From IMG/VR virus record IMGVR_UViG_3300007734_000761, positions 1 to 64,000 of that record: a stretch of DNA of 64,000 nucleotides, one strand, 5' to 3'. Source of the DNA: a virus. A program made the translations under genes and the position numbers. Below are positions 39,966-46,760 of this stretch, in pieces (position 1 is the first letter of the stretch; every line of letters begins with the position of its first letter). Under the pieces are notes generated by a model. The model saw only the letters and a list, made by a program, of their open reading frames with translations. It ran no database searches and was not told the origin of the DNA.

Positions 39966-40849
39966 AACAGTTTACTGATAGTAGCCATAAATGTAATTTC
40001 ACGATCAGGTGAATTTACACTATTATGTATTCCTTCAGCGATAATAATTATTTGTTGAGCATTAGAAGTAGCATCATATAAAGCTCTATAAATTTCAGTA
40101 AAGTCTTTAACTCCATTGTCTGCTACAATTTGTCTTACTTTTTGAAATGAGTCTTTGTTTTTGTTAAACACTAAGTCAACAATTTCTTTAACATAATTTG
40201 ACTTTGTAAAACTTTTACCCTCAATACTTAACTTTAAATCTCTAATACATGCTTGAACATTGTTTAATACTTTACGAATGTCTGGATAAAAGGTTTTAAC
40301 AATGTGTGCTAATTCTTTGTCTATAAATACAACGTTTTCCTCTTGTAAAATACCCACCATTCTATCGTATACTTGGCGAGGAGTAGGCGATATTAACGCG
40401 TAACTAGCTAGTCTCGACTGGAGTGGTGAAATAATTCTTTCTACGAAATTACACGTGAAGATAAAACGAGTATGTAAACTGAAGGTTTCAATAATATTAC
40501 GTAATGCTGCTTGAGCATTCAACGTCAAAAAGTCAGCTTCATCTAAAATAACAACTTTTAACTTTTTAAAGGTAGCAGCTGAGGCAAATTGTCTTACTTT
40601 ATCTCGAATAGCATCAATTCCATTTTCGTCACTACAATTTAGATATAAGTAGTCACAGTCAATGCTATTAATAATCAGTTTTGCTGCTGTTGTTTTACCT
40701 GTACCTGGTCCTCCATGTAATAATAAATTAGGAAAGTCTTGATTTTTAATCCATTCTTCTAAGTCTTTAATAAAAGACTCATTTCCTAAGTAACCATCAA
40801 GTGTAGATGGTCTGTATTTTTCAACGAATAAAGTGTGTTTCTTTGACAT
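39962..40849 (-). CDS. clamp loader ATPase subunit (T4 gp44 / RFC small-subunit-like)
   Basis: A 295-aa AAA+ protein: RPSTLDGYLGNE opening, Walker A GGPGTGKT, a strand with VVILDEADFL (Walker B, DEAD box), and SRLASYALISP with the SRC-like arginine finger. It loads the sliding clamp (57110-57841) on primed DNA. A class B promoter is upstream. I did not see a separate gp62-like subunit in the window. Confidence 0.9.
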   Translation of the reverse strand: MSKKHTLFVEKYRPSTLDGYLGNESFIKDLEEWIKNQDFPNLLLHGGPGTGKTTAAKLIINSIDCDYLYLNCSDENGIDAIRDKVRQFASAATFKKLKVVILDEADFLTLNAQAALRNIIETFSLHTRFIFTCNFVERIISPLQSRLASYALISPTPRQVYDRMVGILQEENVVFIDKELAHIVKTFYPDIRKVLNNVQACIRDLKLSIEGKSFTKSNYVKEIVDLVFNKNKDSFQKVRQIVADNGVKDFTEIYRALYDATSNAQQIIIIAEGIHNSVNSPDREITFMATISKLL

Positions 40850-40862
40850 AATTTACTTATAT

Positions 40863-40891
40863 AGTATAATAAAAAAAGACTTTAAAAACTA
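40863..40891 (-). promoter_or_regulatory. class B-like promoter (weak -35)
   Basis: TATACT at 40863-40868; a TTAGTT-like -35 lies 18 bp upstream, weaker than other members. It drives the clamp loader. Confidence 0.5.
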
Positions 40892-40914
40892 ATTGTAAAA
40901 AAATAAAAAAGTTT

Positions 40915-40924
40915 AATATTTATA
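40915..40924 (+). promoter_or_regulatory. class C promoter motif on plus strand
   Basis: AATATTTATA in the plus orientation 15 nt before the ATG at 40940. It confirms that the motif is directional. Confidence 0.65.
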
Positions 40925-40939
40925 GTCAAACTAATAACT

Positions 40940-41401
40940 ATGGCACAATACGCAATCGCATATGCACCTAATCTTTCTGGAGGACAACCCGCTAGTACTC
41001 AAAAAACAGGAAGTTTTTACATTGGTAACCTTGCTCAAGGAAAAACTTGGAACCAAGCTGTTCCTCAAACTACTACTAATACTTTATTTTTTGCTAGTCC
41101 TTTAGCTAATAATAACAATGCACAACCATATGTTATAGCTATTCCTAATCCAAACAAACCAGCTCCTTTTACAGGTCTAGATCAACCACAATTTTTCTAT
41201 TCACAAACTGGAGGTGCATTTTCTCAAACAGATGGAGCTTTTATTGCTACTTGTGATTATATTTTAAAAACATATAAAACTGATGGTTCTGTAGGTCAAC
41301 CTTCTGCTAATCCAGCTGGATGTAATAGTGTACCTAACTGTCAATCAGCATTAACAACTGCTGGTTTCTTTCAATCATATGGTTTTAATGCTCCTGCTTA
41401 A
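40940..41401 (+). CDS. probable virion protein, 153 aa (only plus-strand gene)
   Basis: A Gly/Gln/Asn/Ser-rich protein with no signal peptide or charged segments (Lys/Asp few). Its order of features (SGGQPASTQKTGSFYIGN, then YVIAIPNP, GGAFSQTDGAFIATCDYIL) parallels the N-terminal module of the LamG proteins at 14982 and 16896. It may be a fibre-associated protein. It has its own late-type motif and faces the gene at 41405 with a 3-nt gap. Confidence 0.75.
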   Translation: MAQYAIAYAPNLSGGQPASTQKTGSFYIGNLAQGKTWNQAVPQTTTNTLFFASPLANNNNAQPYVIAIPNPNKPAPFTGLDQPQFFYSQTGGAFSQTDGAFIATCDYILKTYKTDGSVGQPSANPAGCNSVPNCQSALTTAGFFQSYGFNAPA

Positions 41402-41404
41402 TAA

Positions 41405-42100
41405 TTAAAAAGGTAATTTAATATCAACATTACCATTTTCTAAAAAATAAAGATAGTTACTTCTTAAAGAAGCCATAAAATCCATTTTTTTAGTAAACAC
41501 TCCATAATTTTTACAAAGTAAATCAATCAAATCATCTTTGTGTTTGTTCTTTTTATGGTAATGTTCTGTAAAAGCATACAATGCTTTATGTGAAATAGCA
41601 ATTTTAGGATGTTGAACATAAATAACATATGGATCATCATTATCTAGTGTAACTACAGGTATTAAATTAACTAAATTATCAGTAACTTGTTCTGTAAAAA
41701 TGTCTATAATAATTTCGTCTGGTGTAGCCTGTTTATAAATAAAACTAATCAATTTACCTTTCAATAAAGTAATATTACTGTCATCTGTAATATATCCATT
41801 TCTGTCTAGTACTTTTAAATCAAAAAATCCTTTTAAAAAGTCAATGTCTTCTGAAGTTATAGGTTCAGTTAAGGCAAAATCTAAGTCTGGTTTTCTTTGA
41901 TGGAAATCATAACTTTCAATTCCTAAAACATGAAATGACAGTTGTCCTGTTAATACAAGTTTAGGGCAAATAGTAGTAATACTATTAATAAAATCTGTGT
42001 ATTTTTGTGGCATGTTAGGCCATGTAGTAGAACAATAACTGAACTTGCTTTTAATTGAGGGTACTTGTTCTCTAATGTCGTTTTCTTTTGTAAGTTTCAT
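41405..42100 (-). CDS. nucleotidyltransferase-like protein, about 231 aa
   Basis: LVLTGQLSFHVLGI ... KPDLDFALTEPI resembles the G-S-x(n)-D-x-D active-site pattern of the polymerase-beta nucleotidyltransferase fold (AbiEii/MenT-like). A late HPKIAISHKALYA ... KHKDDLIDLL matches the KD-helix of that group. I chose the ATG at 42100; a further-upstream frame would read through the promoter. Target unknown. An anti-host or tRNA-modifying role is possible but unproven. Confidence 0.6.
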   Translation of the reverse strand: MKLTKENDIREQVPSIKSKFSYCSTTWPNMPQKYTDFINSITTICPKLVLTGQLSFHVLGIESYDFHQRKPDLDFALTEPITSEDIDFLKGFFDLKVLDRNGYITDDSNITLLKGKLISFIYKQATPDEIIIDIFTEQVTDNLVNLIPVVTLDNDDPYVIYVQHPKIAISHKALYAFTEHYHKKNKHKDDLIDLLCKNYGVFTKKMDFMASLRSNYLYFLENGNVDIKLPF

Positions 42101-42116
42101 AACCTTATTTTTATGT

Positions 42117-42149
42117 AGTATAACAAAAAAAGCTTGGTAAACCAAGCTT
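42117..42149 (-). promoter_or_regulatory. composite terminator-promoter (class B)
   Basis: Hairpin AAGCTTGG / CCAAGCTT followed by a T-run. -35 TTGGTT (42140-42145) lies in the hairpin and -10 TATACT (42117-42122) abuts the T-run, with a 17-bp spacer. Confidence 0.68.
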
Positions 42150-42154
42150 CTTTA

Positions 42155-42895
42155 TTAAGGTTTAAAAGCGTCTTTAAACGTAAATAAGGTTTTATAAATT
42201 TTAGAAGTTTGAGGAATTATTTTATTACCATATGGGATTTTTTCTCCTGTTAATGGATCTTTAGTATTATTTTTATCACGATTAACAGCATCAAAGTCAG
42301 CTTTAAGTGAATCAGGTAAACCAGAAGCCATTAATGACTGGAATGCGTATGGAGAATACATTATAGTTCCATCTTCTTCGTAGTACTGTAAATTATCATT
42401 AGAAAATAAATCATTTGCTAAGCTACGTAAGTCTTTTACTTTAACCTTACCTGGCATGACAGGGGCAATTTGAGGAGAAGATTTAGCAGCAACTGATGCT
42501 CCTTTATTTTTAAATGAATTTATGTCAGCCTTAGCTGTTTCACGTTTTATTTTTTCAGCTTCTGCTTTAGGTACAGGATTAGGTGTTAATTTAGTAACAG
42601 TAAAAAGTTTTTGTATAGCTTGGTTGTTGTTTGCTAATTCATCAGATAACTTTAAAATGTATCTATACATGTAACCATCATTACTAGTATCTGTTGTTGG
42701 AATAACTTTACCACGTTTTTTAAGATCAATAATTTTAGAAATAAGTGAACCTAATACTTGTGATTCAGGAAGGATATTTACTGTGTATCCATTCATGTCT
42801 AAGTCGTTTGCATGTACACGATAAGTATTCCACAACGGATCTTTAGGATTAGAAACTCTAGCAGCTTCTGGTAATAAAGATGATAATGTTATCAT
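42155..42895 (-). CDS. hypothetical protein with capsid-targeting-like N-terminus, 246 aa
   Basis: Starts MITLSSLLPE|A, an L-x-E site at residue 10 like the sigma-like and LRR proteins. The rest is soluble with a lysine-rich central linker (PKAEAEKIKRETAK) and a Pro/Gly-rich stretch. A class C motif is 4 nt upstream. A packaged internal protein is plausible; no enzymatic motif seen. Confidence 0.68.
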   Translation of the reverse strand: MITLSSLLPEAARVSNPKDPLWNTYRVHANDLDMNGYTVNILPESQVLGSLISKIIDLKKRGKVIPTTDTSNDGYMYRYILKLSDELANNNQAIQKLFTVTKLTPNPVPKAEAEKIKRETAKADINSFKNKGASVAAKSSPQIAPVMPGKVKVKDLRSLANDLFSNDNLQYYEEDGTIMYSPYAFQSLMASGLPDSLKADFDAVNRDKNNTKDPLTGEKIPYGNKIIPQTSKIYKTLFTFKDAFKP

Positions 42896-42898
42896 ATT

Positions 42899-42908
42899 AA
42901 TAAATATT
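42899..42908 (-). promoter_or_regulatory. class C promoter motif
   Basis: AATATTTATT on the minus strand just before the ATG at 42895, between the gene and the last tRNA. Confidence 0.55.
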
Positions 42909-42909
42909 G

Positions 42910-42984
42910 TGGACCCTGTAGGGTTTGAACCTACGACCCCCTGATTATGAGTCAGGTGCTACTGACCAACTGAGCTAAGGGTCC
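42910..42984 (-). tRNA. tRNA with CAT anticodon (Met or Ile2)
   Basis: Acceptor GGACCCT/AGGGTCC, D-arm with AGTTGGTCAG, anticodon stem CCTGA/TCAGG around CTCATAA, and a T-arm with GGTTCAAACC. The body resembles bacterial tRNA-Ile2, which reads AUA after lysidine modification, but Met cannot be excluded. No CCA encoded. Confidence 0.9.
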
Positions 42985-42990
42985 ATTTAG

Positions 42991-43064
42991 TGATTCCGAC
43001 AGGATTCGAACCTGTGACCTACAGCTTAGAAGGCTGTTGCTCTATCCAGCTGAGCTACGAAACC
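42991..43064 (-). tRNA. tRNA-Arg (TCT)
   Basis: Anticodon stem ACAGC/GCTGT around CTTCTAA. T-arm ACAGGTTCGAATCCTGT. Acceptor GGTTTCG/CGGAATC with two G-T pairs. Confidence 0.92.
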
Positions 43065-43069
43065 ATTTG

Positions 43070-43143
43070 CTCCCCGAGCTGGACTCGAACCAGCGACCTA
43101 ATGATTAACAGTCATTTGCTCTAACCTACTGAGCTATCGAGGA
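43070..43143 (-). tRNA. tRNA-Asn (GTT)
   Basis: Anticodon stem AATGA/TCATT around CTGTTAA. Acceptor TCCTCGA/TCGGGGA. T-arm with GGTTCGAGTCC. Confidence 0.92.
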
Positions 43144-43159
43144 ATCTGTCTTCAGCGGC

Positions 43160-43232
43160 GTTACCCCCCAGAGATTCGAACTCCAATTAACTGGACCAAA
43201 ACCAGTTGTCCTGCCGTTAGACGAGAGGGTAA
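43160..43232 (-). tRNA. tRNA-Gln (TTG)
   Basis: Anticodon stem ACTGG/CCAGT around TTTTGGT. Acceptor TTACCCT/GGGGTAA. T-arm with GAGTTCGAATCTC. The discriminator base appears to be C, which is unusual for Gln. Confidence 0.88.
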
Positions 43233-43343
43233 TATTTGCTAGGTCACCACCTCCACCTAGCATGAGGAGATTTAACGTGATTTCTTTCTTGCACTAGAAG
43301 AACAGGCCTCCTTTGTTCACGAACCCGAATTGGTATTAAGGTG
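43233..43343 (-). ncRNA. structured inter-tRNA spacer
   Basis: A 110-nt gap between the Ser and Gln tRNAs. It contains the hairpin GCTAGGT/ACCTAGC (43238-43261), TTCTT/AAGAA within GGAG/CTCC, and a GTTCGTGAAC hairpin. It may be a remnant of a lost tRNA or a separate RNA. Low confidence. Confidence 0.35.
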
Positions 43344-43430
43344 CGGAAGATGTAGGATTCGAACCTACGGAACCTTTTAAAGTTCAACAGTTTTCAAGAC
43401 TGCCGCGATCGACCACTCTGCCAATCTTCC
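43344..43430 (-). tRNA. tRNA-Ser (TGA)
   Basis: 87-nt class II tRNA with a long variable arm. Anticodon stem CAGT/ACTG around CTTGAAA, acceptor GGAAGAT/ATCTTCC, T-arm TAGGTTCGAATCCTA. Confidence 0.92.
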
Positions 43431-43435
43431 GTATA

Positions 43436-43502
43436 GTGGAGCGTCACTTATTTCTAAGTTATCCACTTCGGTTACGTTATCTTGCGATAAGAGGCTTTAC
43501 CG
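43436..43502 (-). ncRNA. structured inter-tRNA RNA element
   Basis: Between the Ser tRNA and the odd tRNA. Nested pairing: ACTTA-GAAA-TAAGT closed by GTGGA/TCCAC, and TTATC-GCAA-GATAA closed by CGGT/ACCG. Both tetraloops are GNRA type, which is unlikely by chance. It may be a separate small RNA or a spacer processing signal. Confidence 0.5.
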
Positions 43503-43510
43503 AGCCCAAG

Positions 43511-43583
43511 GTAGTCAGGACAGGATTCGAACCTGTATTTGCAGACCCTTTCGAGCCCGTGGTTACCATTCCGCCACCTGACT
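43511..43583 (-). tRNA. odd or degenerate tRNA, anticodon not assignable
   Basis: Acceptor AGTCAGG/CCTGACT, a T-arm ACAGGTTCGAATCCTGT and a D-region like Leu/Ser tRNAs (GGTGGCGGAAT) are intact. The anticodon region (GGGCTCGAAAGGGTC) does not form a 5-bp stem; CGA (Ser) would be the anticodon if the loop is CTCGAAA. Normal 73-nt length. It may be a tRNA pseudogene or need an unusual fold. Confidence 0.6.
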
Positions 43584-43735
43584 AAAAAACCCTAGCAGTT
43601 TCTGTTGATCAGGCAGGCTTACTAGGGGTTGTTACTGGTTATACCCGAAAGCTTTCCCAGTAACTCGAAGACCATCGGGCAGATCTTACGGGATGCTGGA
43701 TGGTACATTGCCTACAGATACTATCTATAGGGGTG
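43584..43735 (-). ncRNA. novel structured RNA with its own terminator
   Basis: About 150 nt with four hairpins in 5'-3' order on the minus strand. Hairpin I at 43711-43731 has a 9-bp stem. Hairpin II at 43671-43704 is closed by ACCATC/GATGGT. Hairpin III at 43631-43664 is GTTACTGG/CCAGTAAC. The terminator hairpin is at 43588-43630, followed by a T-run. No open frame of note. It is flanked by tRNAs and probably processed from the same transcript. It does not match an RNA family I know. Confidence 0.6.
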
Positions 43736-43736
43736 G

Positions 43737-43807
43737 TTGCGGACGACAGACTCGAACTGCCAATTTAAGGTTATGAGCCTTATGTGTTACCATTACACTA
43801 ATCCACA
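43737..43807 (-). tRNA. tRNA-Met (CAT)
   Basis: Anticodon stem TAAGG/CCTTA around CTCATAA. Acceptor TGTGGAT/GTCCGCA with G-T pairs. T-arm CAGTTCGAGTCTG. Second CAT tRNA of the cluster; probably the elongator Met. Confidence 0.88.
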
Positions 43808-43813
43808 ATATTT

Positions 43814-43888
43814 GAGCCACCTGTAGAAATCGAATCCACAACCTACTGAGTACAAATCAGTTGCTCTACCAGTTGAGCTAAGGTGGCT
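43814..43888 (-). tRNA. tRNA-Thr (TGT)
   Basis: Anticodon stem ACTGA/TCAGT around TTTGTAC. Acceptor AGCCACC/GGTGGCT. T-arm with TGGATTCGATTTCTA. One mismatch near the T-arm end. Confidence 0.88.
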
Positions 43889-43901
43889 TGTAAAAGAACT
43901 A

Positions 43902-44096
43902 TTACTTCTTTAACTCTACGATTTCTGTATGAAGTGAATCAGCGTGAGCATTAGCACTCTCAATAAGAGAATCAATATTCATAGAATCAGAACAAGTTGA
44001 GTCAGCACATTTCAAAGTGTCAACATTAGAAGTAGAGGTTTCGTTTGAGCAAGAAGCCAAAGTAACCAAGGCAGCGATAAATAATACTTTTTTCAT
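43902..44096 (-). CDS. small lipoprotein, 64 aa
   Basis: Signal peptide with a lipobox LASC (Cys at residue 16), followed by a Ser/Thr/Asp-rich segment and two Cys (KCADSTC), then a helical tail. A class C motif lies upstream. Its location inside the tRNA cluster suggests an inserted late gene. Role unknown. Confidence 0.78.
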   Translation of the reverse strand: MKKVLFIAALVTLASCSNETSTSNVDTLKCADSTCSDSMNIDSLIESANAHADSLHTEIVELKK

Positions 44097-44100
44097 TTGA

Positions 44101-44109
44101 TATAAATAT
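44101..44109 (-). promoter_or_regulatory. class C promoter motif
   Basis: ATATTTATA on the minus strand, 4 nt before the lipoprotein ATG. Confidence 0.6.
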
Positions 44110-44123
44110 ATAGTTTTTTAATT

Positions 44124-44531
44124 TTATTTGTTTTTACCCGTATATGTTTCTGTTTGTGAGTGACAGTTTGGACATAAGAATCTTAAATTTTCAATTCTAT
44201 GATCCCAACTCTTCCCATTTATGTGGTCTAAATGAAGAGATATTGGTTTATTATTCCATTCATTTAACCCACAATTACAACATACATATGATAACAAGTT
44301 CTCTTTTAGAATCCTATTTTTAATACCTCTTCTAGATTGTATTTCTGAAATATCCTTTTTATCAGGAATAGGTTTCGATTTTGTTCTCCAACCTTTTTCA
44401 GGATTATACAATCCTTCTTTTTGAGCTCTTGTTTTAAATGTATTAAAATGCCATCCTAACTTTGAACAAGCTTCTTGCATTGAATCTGATGATTCAATTG
44501 CTTCTTTAAGTTTATCTACATCGTAATTCAT
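44124..44531 (-). CDS. HNH endonuclease in tRNA cluster, 135 aa
   Basis: N-terminal helix-turn-helix (LKEAIESSDSMQEACSKLGWHFNTFKTRAQ). The HNH core has CCNCGLNEW, LHLDHINGKSWDHRIENLRFLCPNCHSQT, i.e. C-x2-C, D-H and N, plus C-x2-C-H. This is the common phage homing-endonuclease layout. It separates the Leu tRNA from the rest of the cluster. Confidence 0.9.
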   Translation of the reverse strand: MNYDVDKLKEAIESSDSMQEACSKLGWHFNTFKTRAQKEGLYNPEKGWRTKSKPIPDKKDISEIQSRRGIKNRILKENLLSYVCCNCGLNEWNNKPISLHLDHINGKSWDHRIENLRFLCPNCHSQTETYTGKNK

Positions 44532-44535
44532 TTAG

Positions 44536-44619
44536 TACTGTAGGTGAGACTCGAACTCACACAACCCTGCGGGTTACTGCCTCTTAAGGGCAGCGCGTCT
44601 ACCATTCCGCCACTACAGC
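44536..44619 (-). tRNA. tRNA-Leu (TAA)
   Basis: Anticodon stem CTGCC/GGCAG around CTTAAGA. Long variable arm (AACCCGCAGGGTT). Leu-type D-arm GTGGCGGAATGGTAGACGC. First tRNA after the composite promoter. Confidence 0.93.
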
Positions 44620-44646
44620 ATTTTTTTATTCTTATCTTATGACCAT

Positions 44647-44678
44647 ATTATAAAAAAAGGTTTGGTAAAAACCAAACC
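44647..44678 (-). promoter_or_regulatory. composite terminator-promoter driving the tRNA cluster (class B)
   Basis: Hairpin GGTTTGGT / ACCAAACC (44659-44678) followed by seven Ts. -35 TTGGTT at 44670-44675, -10 TATAAT at 44647-44652, spacer 17 bp. It ends the gene at 44692-45069 and probably starts the tRNA operon. Confidence 0.7.
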
Positions 44679-44691
44679 TTCTTTAAAGACT

Positions 44692-45069
44692 TTATCCTAT
44701 TTCATCGTCTAGGTGGTCTGGTATTCCGTCTCCATCTACATCCGAGATTTCTTTATAACCAAAAGCAGCCATAAATTTAGCTACACGGTTTTTTAAGTCT
44801 CCATCTGTGTCTTCAAACCAATCTTCTTTTAATTGGTCGTGGTCTAAAATGTGAGTCAAAGCATTATACATTTTTTCTACATCATCAACTAAGTAAATAT
44901 CTGGTGTATGAAAATCTAAACTAAAAGCATAATCATCTATTTGGGGAATAGTTAATAAAGAATCTGTTTTACCAATTTTCTTTTCAGTTGGAATGTCTTT
45001 TCCAAATTTATGAAAGTATTCTCCAACATAAATGTATCCTTGTCCGGGTTGTAATTGAAATTCACTCAT
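44692..45069 (-). CDS. GIY-YIG/T5orf172-like protein with calcium-binding tail, 125 aa
   Basis: GYIYVGEYFHKFGK ... KKIGKTDSL resembles the first part of a T5orf172/MUG113-type GIY-YIG domain, followed by IYLVDDVEKMYNALTHIL. The C-terminus DVDGDGIPDHLDDE is a thrombospondin type 3-like calcium site. The combination is unusual; the nuclease activity is unproven. Confidence 0.62.
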   Translation of the reverse strand: MSEFQLQPGQGYIYVGEYFHKFGKDIPTEKKIGKTDSLLTIPQIDDYAFSLDFHTPDIYLVDDVEKMYNALTHILDHDQLKEDWFEDTDGDLKNRVAKFMAAFGYKEISDVDGDGIPDHLDDEIG

Positions 45070-45070
45070 G

Positions 45071-45646
45071 TTATTTTAATAAATATTTTGTATAATCACT
45101 TTGTGTAGGCACAATATTTGGAAAATAGTATAATTCCTTTTTGTTACCAATCCAAATAGTTTTATAAAAACCATCTGGTACTGTAGCTCCTGAAGGTAAT
45201 ACTTGTGAACGAGAAGAATAAACCATTCTAATTTCAACTTTAATAGTTGCTGCTTTAGCTAAATCTCTTTCGTGTGCTTCTAATATTCTCCAAACACCTC
45301 TATTCAATCGTTCATGTTGTAAAACACAATTTACATATGAAAATGTTTTAAATAACATTTCTTTAGTACAATTGAAATCGGCAGCAGGTGCGCAATGTCC
45401 TTTATCCCAAACGTTATTTATATAATCATTGTTATCTGATGTAATAATACCCGGAACCGTGTAAAAATCCATACCTGTGCGAGGTGCTGTACCTGTTGGA
45501 CATTGAACTGTGTACCACACCCGTTTTGGTTGTTGTAATACTTCTGAGTAAACGGCTTCGTAAACATCTGTTTTTACATAAACAGAATCACGTTGAGCTA
45601 ATAAAGATAAAGGAAGTAAAAATAATCCTAATAATAATTTTTTCAT
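45071..45646 (-). CDS. secreted DNA/RNA non-specific endonuclease, 191 aa
   Basis: Signal peptide ending LLAQ|R-like (residues 1-18). The active-site region WDKGHCAPAADFNC is a D-K-G-H variant of the NucA D-R-G-H motif, followed by MLFKTFSYVNCVLQHERLNRGVWRILE with the metal-binding Asn. It probably degrades nucleic acid outside the cytoplasm, during lysis or against competing DNA. Confidence 0.8.
   Translation of the reverse strand: MKKLLLGLFLLPLSLLAQRDSVYVKTDVYEAVYSEVLQQPKRVWYTVQCPTGTAPRTGMDFYTVPGIITSDNNDYINNVWDKGHCAPAADFNCTKEMLFKTFSYVNCVLQHERLNRGVWRILEAHERDLAKAATIKVEIRMVYSSRSQVLPSGATVPDGFYKTIWIGNKKELYYFPNIVPTQSDYTKYLLK
45078..45087 (-). promoter_or_regulatory. class C promoter motif
   Basis: ATATTTAT on the minus strand, 8-9 nt before the ATG at 45069, inside the nuclease gene's 3' end. 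Confidence 0.55.
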
Positions 45647-46491
45647 TTTAATAAATTATAATATTCGTTAAAATGTTTAATACGATCAGGTAAACCAATA
45701 GTTCCACCATTTACTCTTTTTGTAACAGCAGTTACAGTTCCTTGATCAGCTCCTTTATCACAAATAGCCCACAAACCATTCTTATTAAAGAACCAAGCAG
45801 CAGACATTAAAGGATACTTTGTAGCAACCAAATCAGGATTAGCTAAAATATCTTCAGGAACAAACTTATCAAAAGCCGAGTAATTATCTTTTCCAGTTAA
45901 CTGGATATAACCACGGCCTCTAAATTTATATCCATCTTGAGTAGGTTCAGCACCATTACCCATTCTACCTCCGTAAACACGAGAGGCAATAGCAATAGGT
46001 TTACGAGCATATTGTTCTGCTAATTGTAAAGTAGGAAAGTATTTTTTAAAAATACCCATTAAACCCTTAGAAGAATAATTTAAATTTTCTGAAGTTGCTC
46101 TCCAACCTCCTGATTCATGACCACATTGAGCTAAGAAATGAGCTAATCTTAAAGGATTAGTAATATTAAATTTAGCTGCTGTGTCAGGAATTTGTGCAAG
46201 CACCGCGTCTGGAATGTGTCCTTTTAATGCACCTAACTTGAATGAGCTAGCAGGAATTGTTGCGCTCACCTGAGTTGGGGCAGCAGGAGTTGGTGTACTC
46301 ACCTGAGTTGGAGGAAATAATTTATTCCAAGTTCCATCACCTACAATTCCATCTGCTGTTAAACCGTTAGTTGATTGGAATTTTTTAACTGCTTCTTCAG
46401 TTTTAGGACCAAAAGTTCCAATTGCTTCTACTCCAAGTCTAACTTGAAGTTTTTTAACGTTTTCGTTGTTGTCGCCTCTTTTCAGTAACAT
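45643..46491 (-). CDS. endolysin: peptidoglycan-binding plus GH19 chitinase/lysozyme domain, 282 aa
   Basis: N-terminal PG_binding_1 domain (residues 3-60: NNENVKKLQVRLGV, VGDGTWNKLF), a Pro/Thr linker, then a GH19 domain (from about 105) with FLAQCGHESGGW (catalytic Glu), FRGRGYIQLTGKDNY. It cleaves cell-wall glycan at lysis. Next to a holin-like gene. Confidence 0.92.
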   Translation of the reverse strand: MLLKRGDNNENVKKLQVRLGVEAIGTFGPKTEEAVKKFQSTNGLTADGIVGDGTWNKLFPPTQVSTPTPAAPTQVSATIPASSFKLGALKGHIPDAVLAQIPDTAAKFNITNPLRLAHFLAQCGHESGGWRATSENLNYSSKGLMGIFKKYFPTLQLAEQYARKPIAIASRVYGGRMGNGAEPTQDGYKFRGRGYIQLTGKDNYSAFDKFVPEDILANPDLVATKYPLMSAAWFFNKNGLWAICDKGADQGTVTAVTKRVNGGTIGLPDRIKHFNEYYNLLK

Positions 46492-46492
46492 A

Positions 46493-46759
46493 TTAACCTA
46501 ATTCTTCGTCTTTTTCTTCAGTTTTAGATCCTTTTCTAGCATTGATAAATTTATCAACACTTCCAATTCCGAAGCTACCTAAAACAATTACCATAAATCC
46601 ATCAAAAATGAATTCATTGATTAATAGTTCTTTACCTAAGTAGCCTGTTACTAAATCAACAGCTAAGGCAATTACCATCATCATAAATGCAATGAAACCA
46701 ACTACTGATTTTTCGTTGATTGTGTTGTTGTCGTCAAATAATTCTCTAAAAAATTTCAT
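46493..46759 (-). CDS. holin-like membrane protein, 88 aa
   Basis: Two transmembrane helices (about residues 19-38 and 51-68), short loops and a charged C-terminus (KGSKTEEKDEEL). Directly upstream of the endolysin gene with a 1-nt gap, the usual holin position. Confidence 0.72.
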   Translation of the reverse strand: MKFFRELFDDNNTINEKSVVGFIAFMMMVIALAVDLVTGYLGKELLINEFIFDGFMVIVLGSFGIGSVDKFINARKGSKTEEKDEELG

Positions 46760-46760
46760 G

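Noticed and set aside
40940-41401. Many other plus-strand frames of 60-170 codons, for example inside groL and the AAA+ gene
   Set aside because: They lie antisense to clearly conserved minus-strand genes, have hydrophobic low-complexity translations and lack the promoter motifs. Only 40940-41401 has its own class C motif and no better gene opposite it.
44536-44619. Attachment site or integrase target at the tRNA genes
   Set aside because: No integrase gene and no duplicated tRNA end were found; the cluster looks like a lytic-phage tRNA operon.
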